From: Bordetella flabilis
GTDB taxonomy: Bacteria > Pseudomonadota > Gammaproteobacteria > Burkholderiales > Burkholderiaceae_B
Direction: 5' to 3'
DNA: 64,000 nucleotides
Assembly: GCF_001676725.1 (NCBI RefSeq)
Contig: NZ_CP016172.1
Coordinates: 3,410,001-3,474,000, forward strand
Shown: positions 1-8,379 of the stretch, piece by piece
How positions within the stretch are numbered: the stretch's first letter is position 1
Layout of the letters: every line of letters starts with the position of its first letter
Program-made: the position numbers and the translations under genes
Notes under the pieces: generated by a model
The model's input: the letters and a program-made list of their open reading frames with translations, nothing else
Told to the model about the DNA's origin: nothing
Databases searched by the model: none

Positions 1-546
1 GGAACCCGCCGCCACCAGCGGGATCTGGATCGCCGACCCGGGCGCCAGCAAGGCCAGCAACAGCGGCAAGGCCGCACCCACGGCGAAACTCATGGCCGAC
101 GCGACGGCCGCCTGCAAGGGCCTGGCCCGCGTCTGCGTCGATATGCCGAGCTCGTCGCGCGCATGCGCGTCCAGGGCGTCATGCGCGGTCAATGCCCGGG
201 CCACCTGTTTGGCCAGCGCCGGATCGAGCCCGCGCCGGACGTAGATCTGCGTCAGCTCCTGCAGCTCATCCGCGGAGTTGCGCTTCAAAGAATACTGTTC
301 CAGCTTCAAGTCCGCGCGCTCTACATCGGCTTGTGATTTGACCGATACATATTCGCCGGCCGCCATCGACAGCGCCCCGGCCGCCAATCCGGCCAGCCCG
401 GCGGTCAATATCGCGCCGTGGCTGGACTGCGCCGCGGCGACTCCGGCGATCAGGCTGGCCGTGGAGACGATGCCGTCGTTCGCGCCCAGCACGGCGGCGC
501 GCAACCAGCCACTACGGTGTATGCGGTGATGTTCTGGAGCCGGCAT
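1..546 (-). CDS. VIT family (VIT1/CCC1-like) Fe2+/Mn2+ transporter, 3' end outside window
   Basis: Only the first 182 codons are present; the gene runs off the left edge. The N-terminus (MPAPEHHRIHRSGWLRAAVL, then GANDGIVSTASLIAG) is the typical start of bacterial VIT1/CCC1 proteins, which move iron or manganese out of the cytoplasm. A first hydrophobic segment lies around residues 17-45, followed by a charged stretch rich in Asp, Glu and Lys, then a second hydrophobic region at the edge. An in-frame ATG 18 bases upstream (564) would add six residues; neither start has a strong ribosome binding site. It is the last minus-strand gene after mmsB and may be transcribed separately. Family assignment is secure; the metal is inferred. 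Confidence 0.85.
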   Translation of the reverse strand, partial: MPAPEHHRIHRSGWLRAAVLGANDGIVSTASLIAGVAAAQSSHGAILTAGLAGLAAGALSMAAGEYVSVKSQADVERADLKLEQYSLKRNSADELQELTQIYVRRGLDPALAKQVARALTAHDALDAHARDELGISTQTRARPLQAAVASAMSFAVGAALPLLLALLAPGSAIQIPLVAAGS

Positions 547-599
547 TGGAATCTCGAATCGCATGGACGCCCGAGATACTACGCCATCCCGGCAGCGCC

Positions 600-1487
600 T
601 TAATCCCCACCCTTGAACAGCCGCACGATGCTGGAGAAATCCAGCTTGCCATGGCCGCCGGCGCTATGCATGGCGTAGAGATTCCGCGCCAGCGCCCCCA
701 GCGGCGTCGACGAGCGCGTCGCCACCGCCGCCTCGGAAGCCAGGCCGAGATCCTTGAGCATCAGGTCGGTCCCGAATCCTCCCGCATAGCCCCTCGAGGC
801 CGGCACGTTGTCCATCACGCCTGGCCACGGGTTGTAGACTTCCGTCGCCCAGTTGCGGCCCGAGCTCTTGGCGATGATTTCCGACAGCACCTTGGGATCC
901 AGGCCGTTGGCGACCCCCAGGGCCAGCGCCTCCGCCGTCCCCGCCATCAGGACGCCCAGGAGCATGTTGTTGCAGATCTTCGCCACCTGCCCCGAGCCGG
1001 CGGGCCCGGCATGGAACACATTCCTGCCCATCTGCTCCAGCACCGGCCTGCCGCGCGCGAGCGCGCCCGCATCGCCGCCCACGATGAAAGTCAGCGTGCC
1101 GGCGGCCGCGCCCGCCGTGCCGCCGGACACGGGCGCGTCCAGCATGGATATGCCGCGCGCCTGGGCCGCGGCCGCAACCTTGCGCGCGGCCTCCGGCGCA
1201 ATCGTGCTGCAGTCGATCACCAGCGCCTTCGGATCGATGTGCGCCAGCAGGTCTTCGCCCAGGTACAGCCCTTCCACGTGCTGACTGGCCGGCAGCATGG
1301 TGATCACGATGTCCGCGCCCGCCACGGCCTCCTTGGCCGAGCCCGCGGACTGCGCGCCGGCCGTCGTCAATTGCGCCACCCCGGCGGGAAGCAGGTCGTA
1401 CACCACCAGCGCGTGGCCGGCCTTGGCCAGGTTCAGGGCCATGGGCGCACCCATGTTCCCCAAGCCGATGAACGCGATCCTGTTCAT
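600..1487 (-). CDS. mmsB: 3-hydroxyisobutyrate dehydrogenase
   Basis: A 295-residue enzyme oxidising 3-hydroxyisobutyrate to methylmalonate semialdehyde with NAD+, late in valine breakdown. The N-terminal Rossmann motif GLGNMG is at residues 8-13, the substrate-binding DAPVSGG at 117-123, and the catalytic lysine of the beta-hydroxyacid dehydrogenase family at K170 (GQVAKICNN). Length is normal for the family. The ATG at 1487 is preceded by AAGGAGA at good spacing, which rules out the much longer open frame extending upstream. It follows the 3-hydroxyisobutyryl-CoA hydrolase gene by 59 bases, in pathway order. No methylmalonate-semialdehyde dehydrogenase (mmsA) gene lies beside it in this window. 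Confidence 0.95.
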   Translation of the reverse strand: MNRIAFIGLGNMGAPMALNLAKAGHALVVYDLLPAGVAQLTTAGAQSAGSAKEAVAGADIVITMLPASQHVEGLYLGEDLLAHIDPKALVIDCSTIAPEAARKVAAAAQARGISMLDAPVSGGTAGAAAGTLTFIVGGDAGALARGRPVLEQMGRNVFHAGPAGSGQVAKICNNMLLGVLMAGTAEALALGVANGLDPKVLSEIIAKSSGRNWATEVYNPWPGVMDNVPASRGYAGGFGTDLMLKDLGLASEAAVATRSSTPLGALARNLYAMHSAGGHGKLDFSSIVRLFKGGD

Positions 1488-1546
1488 TGCTGTCTCCTTG
1501 ATCGTTGGATAGCCTTGCGAAGCCCCGCCGGGCGCGGCGGCCGGTA

Positions 1547-2728
1547 CTACACCGCGCCGAGGTCCGCCAGGGGATGCGGCTGCTCCGGCGGCCACGGCTC
1601 CACGAGGAATTTCTGTACCCAGTCCCGGCTGGCCTCTTCCAGCGTGGCCGGGTTCCAGCGCGGCTGCCGGTCCCGGTCGATCAGCAAGGCGCGTATCCCT
1701 TCGGCGAAATCGCCGTGCGCCGCCGCATGAAGCGCGGCGATGTATTCGGCACGGAAAACGTCTTCCAGCGAACGCTGGCGCATACGTTGCAACAGCGTGA
1801 ACGCCAGCCGCGCCGTACCCGGGGAGCCGGCCAGCATCGTGCGCGCCGCCTTGGACAGCCAGGGATCGGCATGATCCTTCAAGGCCGCCACATCGGCGTA
1901 GATCTCCTCCAGCTGCGTGCCAGCGCAGAGGTTGTTGATCTGGAAGGCGTGCTGCCGCAGCGGCCCCGGCTCCAGCACATCCGCCGGTTCCATGGCCAGC
2001 AGGGCCTGGCGCAGCAGGCCGTCGTTCATGGACCGCGGCGCGAAGGCAGGACCTTTTTCTTCGCCGCCTATCGCGCCGGTACTGCCGGCCCAGGGCTGCG
2101 CCAGCAAGGCGTCCATCAGCCTGGGCCAATCCGCCGCACGCAGGCGGAAATCCGCCAGGCCGGCATAGAAGGCATCGGATGTGTTGAGCTGTGCCCCGGT
2201 CAGCGCCAGGAACACGCCCGTACTGCCCGGCATGTTGTTGAGCAGCCAGCTGCCGCCGACATCGGGAAAAAGCCCGATGGTGATTTCCGGCATCGCCAGC
2301 TTGGATGTCTCGTCCACGACGCGGTGGCTGGCGCCCATCATCAACCCGATGCCGCCGCCCATGACGAATCCATGCCCCCAGCACAGTACGGGCTTCGGAT
2401 AGGTGTGGATGCGGTAATCCAGGCGGTACTCCACCTCGAAGAACTCGCGCGCATAGCGATTGGCCCAGGCGTCTCCTTTGGGGGACTCACGCATGCTGCG
2501 ATACAGGCCTTGCAAGTCGCCGCCGGCGCAGAATGCCTTGTCGCCGGCGCCTTGCAATACCACCACCGCGATCGCCGGGTCGTCCGCCCACTTCACCAGC
2601 CGCTCGTCGAGGCGGTGCGCCATTTCCAGCGAAAGTCCATTGAGCATCTGCGGCGCATTCAGCGTCGCAATCGCCAGGCGCATGCCATTTTGGGCAGCCC
2701 GTTCCTCGAAAAGCACCGGCTCGTTCAT
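1547..2728 (-). CDS. 3-hydroxyisobutyryl-CoA hydrolase (enoyl-CoA hydratase/isomerase fold)
   Basis: A 393-residue crotonase-fold protein. FCAGGD at residues 66-71 and GFVMGGGIG at 120-128 form the oxyanion hole, and MPEITIGLFPDVGG supplies acidic residues E148 and D156 expected of the hydrolase branch. The length of about 390 residues and the C-terminal extension separate it from simple enoyl-CoA hydratases of about 260. It releases 3-hydroxyisobutyrate from its CoA ester in valine degradation. Its ATG overlaps the stop of the upstream acyl-CoA dehydrogenase (ATGA, 2725-2728), so the two are probably translationally coupled, and mmsB follows. Function is supported by both motif and operon. 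Confidence 0.92.
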   Translation of the reverse strand: MNEPVLFEERAAQNGMRLAIATLNAPQMLNGLSLEMAHRLDERLVKWADDPAIAVVVLQGAGDKAFCAGGDLQGLYRSMRESPKGDAWANRYAREFFEVEYRLDYRIHTYPKPVLCWGHGFVMGGGIGLMMGASHRVVDETSKLAMPEITIGLFPDVGGSWLLNNMPGSTGVFLALTGAQLNTSDAFYAGLADFRLRAADWPRLMDALLAQPWAGSTGAIGGEEKGPAFAPRSMNDGLLRQALLAMEPADVLEPGPLRQHAFQINNLCAGTQLEEIYADVAALKDHADPWLSKAARTMLAGSPGTARLAFTLLQRMRQRSLEDVFRAEYIAALHAAAHGDFAEGIRALLIDRDRQPRWNPATLEEASRDWVQKFLVEPWPPEQPHPLADLGAV

Positions 2729-3879
2729 CGTAGGTCCGCTCCCTTCTCCAACAGCTGGCGAGCCACGATCACACGCATGATCTCGTTGGTGCCCTCCAGG
2801 ATCTGATGGACGCGAGTATCGCGCACGAGCCGCTCCAATGGATAGTCCTTCAAATAGCCGTAGCCGCCATGGATCTGTTGCGCATCCAGGCATATCTGGA
2901 AGCCCATGTCCGTGGCGAAGCGCTTGGCCATTGCGCAGTAGGCGCTGGCGTCGGGGGCGCCGCCATCCAGCTTGCAGGCCGCCAGGCGCACCATCTGGCG
3001 CGCCGCCACCAGGTGGGTCGCCATATCGGCCAGCTTGAACTGCAGCGCCTGGAAATCGGCGAGCGGCGCGCCGAACTGGCGGCGCTCGCGCATATACTGG
3101 CGCGCGGCGTCCAGGGCGCCCTGGGCGGCCCCCACCGAGCACGTGGCGATATTGATGCGGCCGCCGTCCAGCCCGCGCATGGCGATCTTGAAACCCTGAC
3201 CCGGCTCGCCCAGCATATTGGCGGCCGGCACGCGCACGTTCTCGAACGCGATGGCCCGTGTCGACTGGCTGTTCCAGCCCATCTTCTCTTCCTTGCGGCC
3301 GTAAGTGATGCCCGGACTGTCGGCCGGCACCGCGAAGGCGCTGACGCCCCCCGCGCCCCCTCCGCCGGTACGCGCCATGACGATAAGCAGGTCGGTATCG
3401 CCGCCGCCGGAGATAAAGGCCTTGGATCCATTCAGTACATACTCCGCGCCTGCTTCGTCGGCGCGCGTGCGCAGCGACGCGGCATCCGAACCGGAACCCG
3501 GCTCCGTCAGGCAGTACGACGCCAGCCGGCTGCCCGCGCACAGCAGCGGGCCCCATTCCGCGCGCAGCGCGGGCTGCGCCCAGGTGCCGACCATCCACGC
3601 CGCCATGTTGTGGATCGTCAGGAAGGCCGTGGTCGACGGGTCGACGGCCGCCATCTCTTCGAACACCAGCGTCGCGTCGATGCGCGGCAGCCCCAGGCCA
3701 CCGATGTCCTGCGGCGCGTACAGCCCGCAGAAACCCAATTCCCCCGCTCGCGTAAAGGCATCCCGGGGAAAGATGCCCTGCGCATCCCAGTGCGCCGCAT
3801 GGGGCGCCAGCTCCCCTTGCGCGAATTCGCGCGCAGCCTGCGCAAAGGCCCGCTGTTCCTCGCTCAGTTCCACGTCCAT
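2725..3879 (-). CDS. Acyl-CoA dehydrogenase, probably isobutyryl-CoA dehydrogenase
   Basis: A 384-residue FAD-dependent dehydrogenase of normal length. The FAD/substrate signature CLTEPGSGSD is at residues 123-132, the arginine-rich RRQFGAPLADFQALQFKLAD segment at 267-286, and the catalytic glutamate at E362 in LEGTNEI. As first gene of a three-gene operon with the hydroxyisobutyryl-CoA hydrolase and hydroxyisobutyrate dehydrogenase, it most likely oxidises isobutyryl-CoA to methacrylyl-CoA. The methacrylyl-CoA hydratase is not here and may be a general enoyl-CoA hydratase elsewhere. A 16-bp palindrome starts 39 bases upstream of the ATG. Substrate is inferred from context; short branched-chain substrates other than isobutyryl-CoA are possible. 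Confidence 0.9.
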   Translation of the reverse strand: MDVELSEEQRAFAQAAREFAQGELAPHAAHWDAQGIFPRDAFTRAGELGFCGLYAPQDIGGLGLPRIDATLVFEEMAAVDPSTTAFLTIHNMAAWMVGTWAQPALRAEWGPLLCAGSRLASYCLTEPGSGSDAASLRTRADEAGAEYVLNGSKAFISGGGDTDLLIVMARTGGGGAGGVSAFAVPADSPGITYGRKEEKMGWNSQSTRAIAFENVRVPAANMLGEPGQGFKIAMRGLDGGRINIATCSVGAAQGALDAARQYMRERRQFGAPLADFQALQFKLADMATHLVAARQMVRLAACKLDGGAPDASAYCAMAKRFATDMGFQICLDAQQIHGGYGYLKDYPLERLVRDTRVHQILEGTNEIMRVIVARQLLEKGADLR

Positions 3880-3917
3880 GTCTGCTGTCTCCTGTCCGGT
3901 TGCGGGCGTGCCCGCGC

Positions 3918-3933
3918 TTTACGTTAACGTAAA
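3918..3933. promoter_or_regulatory. Perfect 16-bp palindrome upstream of the valine-degradation operon (candidate LiuR-type operator)
   Basis: TTTACGTTAACGTAAA reads the same on both strands and lies 39-54 bases before the acyl-CoA dehydrogenase start. From recall, MerR-family LiuR regulators of branched-chain amino acid degradation in proteobacteria use operators built on inverted ACGT half-sites in A/T flanks; this fits by shape and location. No regulator gene is adjacent in the window. Confidence 0.6.
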
Positions 3934-4093
3934 CGGAAACAGCATGACAAGCCAGCCCTTTCCGTTGGCGGTCCGCAGAGGTCTTCAACGGCTGCTTGCA
4001 ACGAGGTGCTTGCAACAGGTGCCTTCACCCAGTCGCTTCAGGGGCCTCTCTGAGCGGGCGCGTCTCCAAAAGGCCCCTTCAAGAGGCCTGCCT

Positions 4094-4438
4094 TCAGCGG
4101 GGCGCCTTGGGCGTGCGCGGCGGGCGGGGCCCCGGCACGGCGCGCGCCCGATGGGCGGCCCGGCGCCGCCGCGACTCCATGGGATCGAAGGCCAGCGGCC
4201 GGTAGATCTCGACACGGTCGCCGTCACGCAGCACATGGCCCGGCGCCACGGCGCGCCCGAACACGCCGACGCCGGCCTGCCACGGGTCCAGGCCGGGAAA
4301 GGCCTCGGCGAATCCGCTGGCCGCGACGGCATCCGCAGCGGTGGCCCCGCATGGCAGCGTCACTTCACGGAGCCAGGCTTCATGAGGCCGCGCATGGCAT
4401 ACCGACACAGCCACGGTGCCGGCGGCCTCATTCCCCAT
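4094..4438 (-). CDS. RnfH/UPF0125 family small protein
   Basis: A 114-residue protein with the beta-grasp, ubiquitin-like pattern of the RnfH family: VAVSVCHARPHEAWLREVTL at the start, DAVAASGF in the middle and GDRVEIYRPLAFDPMESRRRR near the end. The tail is rich in Arg and Pro. It starts inside the 3' end of ratA (11-base overlap), the usual ratA-rnfH arrangement, so the two are co-expressed. Despite the family name there is no rnf electron-transport operon here. The molecular role of the family is not well defined. The basic, Pro-rich C-terminal 25 residues are low complexity. Confidence 0.85.
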   Translation of the reverse strand: MGNEAAGTVAVSVCHARPHEAWLREVTLPCGATAADAVAASGFAEAFPGLDPWQAGVGVFGRAVAPGHVLRDGDRVEIYRPLAFDPMESRRRRAAHRARAVPGPRPPRTPKAPR

Positions 4439-4862
4439 ATACCGCCTGGGCGCGCTTGGTGAACGAATCGATGAAACTGGTGGCGATGCGATTGAACACC
4501 GGGCCCACCAGGGCCTCCAGCGCCCGGTTGGAGAATTCATACTCCATGGTGAACAGCACCTTGCAGGCATCCGGCGCCAGCGCCTGGAAGTGCCAATGGC
4601 CCACCAGCGTGGAAAACGGCCCGTCCACCAGTTCCAGGTCGATACGACTGGGAAACACGTGGGTGTTGCGTGTGGTGAAGCGCTGTTTCATGCCAGCGAA
4701 ACTGATGGTGATGGACGCCTGCATGCCATGTTCGTCCCGCGAGCGCACTTCCGCGCCGCCGCACCATGGCATGAACTCGGGATAATGCTCGACACCGGCC
4801 ACCAGGTCGAACATCTGCGCGTCGCTGTAGGGAACAAGGACGGAACGCTGGACTTTGTGCAT
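4428..4862 (-). CDS. ratA: RatA-family START/COQ10-like protein
   Basis: A 144-residue START-fold protein (MHKVQRSVLVPYSDAQMFDL...). The conserved FMPWCGGAEV and the C-terminal FNRIATSFIDSFTKRAQAVYG helix match the RatA/COQ10 family. In E. coli RatA was reported to hinder 70S assembly; relatives bind coenzyme Q intermediates, so toxin is not a safe label. I chose the ATG at 4862; an in-frame TTG at 4874 would add four residues. It is divergent from smpB, the gene pairing common across proteobacteria, and overlaps the RnfH gene at its 3' end. Confidence 0.88.
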   Translation of the reverse strand: MHKVQRSVLVPYSDAQMFDLVAGVEHYPEFMPWCGGAEVRSRDEHGMQASITISFAGMKQRFTTRNTHVFPSRIDLELVDGPFSTLVGHWHFQALAPDACKVLFTMEYEFSNRALEALVGPVFNRIATSFIDSFTKRAQAVYGE

Positions 4863-5086
4863 CAGTGGTCGCAAATAGCTAGAATGCTAGGATTTTACCG
4901 GCTACGCGCAAGCGGCACCTTCCGCAGCCGGCACTTGTACCCCAGGGCATGGCATTCCGTGGGCATGGCATCCAGTCCGGGCCGGCTCCACGCGACGCGT
5001 TCCGCGTGCAGGACTCCGGGGTACGCCGCAGGGCCAAACACAGCGCCGCCTGGCGCGCAAGCTGGCGGGGAGCTGGCGGAAACCAC

Positions 5087-5554
5087 ATGAGCATTATCGA
5101 CAATCGCAAGGCGTCCCACGAGTACTTCATCGAAGACCGCTTCGAGGCCGGGCTGGTCTTGCAGGGCTGGGAAGTGAAGGCCATACGCGAGGGCCGCGTC
5201 CAACTCAAGGAAAGCTTCGTCATCGTGCGCGATGGCGCGCTCTGGATCGTGGGCATGCACGTCAGTCCGCTGCCGACTGCCTCCACGCACATCCATCCCG
5301 ATGCGACGCGCACCCGCAAGCTGCTGCTGCACGCGGAAGAAATCAGCAAGCTGATCGGCAAGGTCGAACAGCGCGGCTACACCCTCGTCCCCCTGAACCT
5401 CCACTACAAGGACGGCAGGGTCAAACTCGACTTCGCCCTGGGACGCGGCAAGAAGCTGCACGACAAGCGGGACACCGCGCGCGACAAGGACTGGGCGCGG
5501 GAAAAGGAACGCATCATGAAGCACGACACGCGCGCATCCCGGCGCGGCGAGTAG
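5087..5554 (+). CDS. smpB: SsrA-binding protein SmpB
   Basis: A 155-residue protein that brings tmRNA to stalled ribosomes for trans-translation. The N-terminal core [20 protein letters not shown] and [20 protein letters not shown] are hallmark SmpB sequence, and the C-terminal basic tail ([20 protein letters not shown]) is the part that inserts into the decoding centre. Length is normal. The ATG at 5087 is the family start; the open frame upstream has no homology-like content. It is divergent from ratA across a 224-base gap. No ssrA gene is visible in this window. Confidence 0.97.
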   Translation: MSIIDNRKASHEYFIEDRFEAGLVLQGWEVKAIREGRVQLKESFVIVRDGALWIVGMHVSPLPTASTHIHPDATRTRKLLLHAEEISKLIGKVEQRGYTLVPLNLHYKDGRVKLDFALGRGKKLHDKRDTARDKDWAREKERIMKHDTRASRRGE

Positions 5555-5561
5555 CGCGTTC

Positions 5562-6710
5562 TCAGTACTGCACCGCCACGCGATCGCGACCGTCCTGCTT
5601 GGCGGCATACAGGGCGCGATCCGCCCGCTGGGCCAGGGCTTCGGCGCTTTCCTCGCCGTCCCATTCGACCAGCCCGCCGCTGAAGGTATACGAGATCGTG
5701 CGCTGGCCGGTGACGCAGGCCGTCCCGCGTACCGCGCCCAGCAGGCGATTGGTCGCGAACGCCGCCGCGTCGATGCGCGTGTCGGGAAACAGCACCGCGA
5801 ACTCCTCGCCGCCGAGCCGCCCCAGGATGTCTTCCTGGCGCAGGACGGACGTGGCCACCTTGCCGAAGTGCTGCAGCACCGCGTCGCCCACCGCGTGGCC
5901 GTGGGTGTCGTTGACGTCCTTGAAACGGTCGATATCCACCATCAGGAGCGACAAGCGCTGATCCCCGCGCACGGCGCGGGCCACCGTCCGGTCGGCCAGC
6001 AGCCACCAGGCCTTGCGCGCCAGCACGCCGGTCAACGAGTCGATATTGGCTTCGCTCTCGCGCTCTGCCAGCATGCGGTCGTGGACCATGACGATCATGC
6101 CGAGTATCAGGCTCGGCACCGCCAGCACACCGATGGACAGGAACACGATATGCGCCGGCGTGGCCTGTGCCAGGCTCGGCATGCTTTCCCACCGCATGGC
6201 GTAGACCAGGGCCCGCAGCGCATGGCCCGCGGACTCGAAGCCCGCGACGGCAAGCGCGAACAGGTATGGATACGCCGCGCGCTCCCGGGGACGGTAGCGA
6301 TGGATCACCACCGCGGTCGCGCCCGTGAAGATCGCCTGCAACACCGACACGGCGGCGATCCGCATGTCGGTGTCCGGCCATACATGCCAGAACAGCACGA
6401 TGACGAGGGTCTGGGCGCCCACGGCCAGCGCCAGCCATGCCAGCGGCACCGGCCTGCCGAAAAAGCGCAGCACCGCGGCAAGGTAATACGCCGTGCCGAT
6501 GGCCATCAGCAGATTGGCGGCCAGGACGCCCAGGACAGGATGCAGCACCACCTGGCCGGCGAACAGCACCAGTGAAACGAAGACCAGCACCGCGCCGCGT
6601 ATGCATTCGCGTATGCCGGCGATGCCGCTGCGCGCGAGCGAGCCCAGCACAGCCAGCATCAGCAGGTTGGCCAGCGCGGTGACAGCGAGCAGGACGATGG
6701 CAGCAGGCAT
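5562..6710 (-). CDS. Membrane-bound diguanylate cyclase (GGDEF)
   Basis: A 382-residue protein with about six hydrophobic segments in residues 1-210 and a GGDEF domain from about 220. The catalytic motif is GGEEF (300-304), in its active form. Five residues before it lies RQED (291-294), a complete RxxD inhibitory I-site, so product inhibition by c-di-GMP is likely. VDIDRFKDVNDTHGH carries the metal- and GTP-binding residues. It makes c-di-GMP from two GTP at the inner membrane. The N-terminal sensor is of no named type I recognise. Its stop is only seven bases from that of convergent smpB. No EAL domain is attached; an EAL protein lies at 47890-49053. Confidence 0.93.
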   Translation of the reverse strand: MPAAIVLLAVTALANLLMLAVLGSLARSGIAGIRECIRGAVLVFVSLVLFAGQVVLHPVLGVLAANLLMAIGTAYYLAAVLRFFGRPVPLAWLALAVGAQTLVIVLFWHVWPDTDMRIAAVSVLQAIFTGATAVVIHRYRPRERAAYPYLFALAVAGFESAGHALRALVYAMRWESMPSLAQATPAHIVFLSIGVLAVPSLILGMIVMVHDRMLAERESEANIDSLTGVLARKAWWLLADRTVARAVRGDQRLSLLMVDIDRFKDVNDTHGHAVGDAVLQHFGKVATSVLRQEDILGRLGGEEFAVLFPDTRIDAAAFATNRLLGAVRGTACVTGQRTISYTFSGGLVEWDGEESAEALAQRADRALYAAKQDGRDRVAVQY

Positions 6711-6760
6711 CGACGGTTGCGCCGGAGATAGGCTCCCGGGTCACACAGGGCGCGGGCGCC

Positions 6761-7684
6761 CTACTTCGAGGACGACTTCACGATGGACATGGCGGAGGCG
6801 ATCAGGCTGCCTACATCGGCCAGGTTGGCCGGCAGGATCAGCGTGTTGCCCTCCTTGGCAACGTTGCCGAAGGCATCGACATAGCGTTCGGCAACGCGCA
6901 GGTTGACGGCTTCCATGCCGCCCGGCTGGCGTATTGATTCGGCAACCTGGGTGACGGCTCGCGCCGTGGCCTCGGCAATCGCCAGCACGGCGGCGGCTTC
7001 GCCCTGGGCCTGGTTGATCTGAGCCTGCTTCTCCCCTTCCGAACGTGCGATGAAGGCCTCGCGCTGGCCGGTGGCGATGTTGATCTGTTCCTGCCGGCGT
7101 CCTTCCGATGCCGCGATGAGGGCACGCTTCTCCCGCTCGGCGGTGATCTGGGCCTGCATGGCGCGCAGGATCTCCGCCGGCGGCGTCAGATCCTTGATTT
7201 CGTAGCGCAGCACCTTCACGCCCCAATTCAGCGCCGCTTCGTCAAGCGACGCCACGATGGTGGTATTGATGAACGCCCGCTCTTCGAAGGTCCGGTCCAG
7301 TTCCAGCTTGCCGATCACCGAGCGCAGCGTCGTCTGGGAAAGCTGCGTGATGGCGGAAATGTAGTTGGACGAGCCATACGACGCCCGCATGGGATCGGTA
7401 ACCTGGAAGTACAGCACGCCATCCACCTGCAGCTGCGTGTTGTCCCGGGTAATGCAGACCTGGCTCGGCACGTCCAGCGGAATTTCCTTCAGCGAATGCT
7501 TGTACGCGACGCGCTCAATGAACGGAATGACGAAGCCGGCTCCCGGCGACAAGACGCGGTCGAACTTGCCCAGGCGCTCCACCACCCAGGCATGCTGCTG
7601 CGGCACGATGGCAATGGACTTGACGACGATGAGTATCGCGAGGACGACGACGACGATCAAAACGATAGTGGATGAATCCAGCAT
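6761..7684 (-). CDS. SPFH/Band 7 (stomatin, QmcA-like) membrane protein
   Basis: A 307-residue protein with one N-terminal membrane segment (about residues 5-25), then a Band 7 domain (IAIVPQQHAWVVERLGKFDR, PFIERVAYKHSLKEIPLDVP) and a long Ala/Glu-rich helical region (about 195-265) expected to form a coiled coil. Such proteins oligomerise in membrane microdomains and are often linked to FtsH-type quality control. The ATG at 7684 follows an AAGG at suitable distance; an upstream in-frame start would add 16 unrelated residues. The nfeD gene lies directly upstream on the same strand, the standard partnership for this family. Confidence 0.93.
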   Translation of the reverse strand: MLDSSTIVLIVVVVLAILIVVKSIAIVPQQHAWVVERLGKFDRVLSPGAGFVIPFIERVAYKHSLKEIPLDVPSQVCITRDNTQLQVDGVLYFQVTDPMRASYGSSNYISAITQLSQTTLRSVIGKLELDRTFEERAFINTTIVASLDEAALNWGVKVLRYEIKDLTPPAEILRAMQAQITAEREKRALIAASEGRRQEQINIATGQREAFIARSEGEKQAQINQAQGEAAAVLAIAEATARAVTQVAESIRQPGGMEAVNLRVAERYVDAFGNVAKEGNTLILPANLADVGSLIASAMSIVKSSSK

Positions 7685-7750
7685 GGCAGCGCCTTGTAAT
7701 GTGTATCGATCGATGCGCAATCGCGCGGGCAAGCGGTGGAAGGAGCGGGT

Positions 7751-8188
7751 TCAGCGCGGAGGGTGCACGGGGCGACGCGGCGTCACGATCAATTGGCTGC
7801 CGCGGATTTCGGTGATGACGTGTTCTCCTGCGACGGGCTCGGCCCCGGGCGCCAGCGCAACCTCCCAGCTGGCGCCGCGGTACCACACCCGTGCCGTATG
7901 CGCGCCGCCCCAATCGTCGACCGTCACGACCTGTCCGATATCCAGGTTGACGTCGGCATTGCGCGCCGAATCGATTCCGCGCTTTTTCAGCACGCCCGTC
8001 GCGCGCAGGACCAGCAGCCCGGCCACCACCACCACGCCGCAAATGGCCAGTTCGGTTTCGATTCCCACGCCCGCCACGGCAGCCAGCCCACCCGCCGCGA
8101 GGCCGACAGCCACGAGCAGCAGGTAGAACGTCCCCGTGGCGACCTCGCCGATAAGGGCCAGGACGGCCAGACCGAACCATATCCACAT
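7751..8188 (-). CDS. NfeD family membrane protein
   Basis: A 145-residue short-form NfeD: three to four hydrophobic segments in residues 1-65 (WIWFGLAVLALIGEVATGTF at the start) and a C-terminal OB-fold (about 80-140; ending TEIRGSQLIVTPRRP). It lacks the ClpP-like protease domain of long NfeD proteins. It lies upstream of the SPFH gene on the same strand with a 66-base gap; the two are usually co-transcribed and thought to act together at the inner membrane. The precise function is not settled in the family. Confidence 0.9.
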   Translation of the reverse strand: MWIWFGLAVLALIGEVATGTFYLLLVAVGLAAGGLAAVAGVGIETELAICGVVVVAGLLVLRATGVLKKRGIDSARNADVNLDIGQVVTVDDWGGAHTARVWYRGASWEVALAPGAEPVAGEHVITEIRGSQLIVTPRRPVHPPR

Positions 8189-8379
8189 CTCGTGCGCCTT
8201 TTAGTGTTATGGGGACCGATTGTACGGGCTTGGGCAGGAATCGGGCGCGCCCGCCCTCCCGGGCCACCGCCCACGCCGGCGCCGCAACACAGCGGTACGG
8301 ACCAACACTTGTTCAACGGTCGGCCGCGACGCTGCATTATCATCGTCAAAGCCGTGCATCGTGCCGCTGTAGACCTTCC

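Noticed and set aside
600..4015. Long minus-strand frames suggesting fused proteins around mmsB and the CoA hydrolase
   Set aside because: The extra N-terminal parts are out-of-frame readings of the neighbouring gene. Shine-Dalgarno sequences and family starts place the true starts at 1487 and 2728.
4428..4862. RatA as a toxin of a toxin-antitoxin pair with the RnfH-like protein
   Set aside because: The pairing is a conserved housekeeping arrangement, and the START fold fits a coenzyme Q-binding role as well; no antitoxin feature is visible.
4855..4885. A TTGTGC...TAGAAT pair as smpB promoter
   Set aside because: The spacing is 19 bases and the -35 lies inside the ratA start, so the match is too weak to list.
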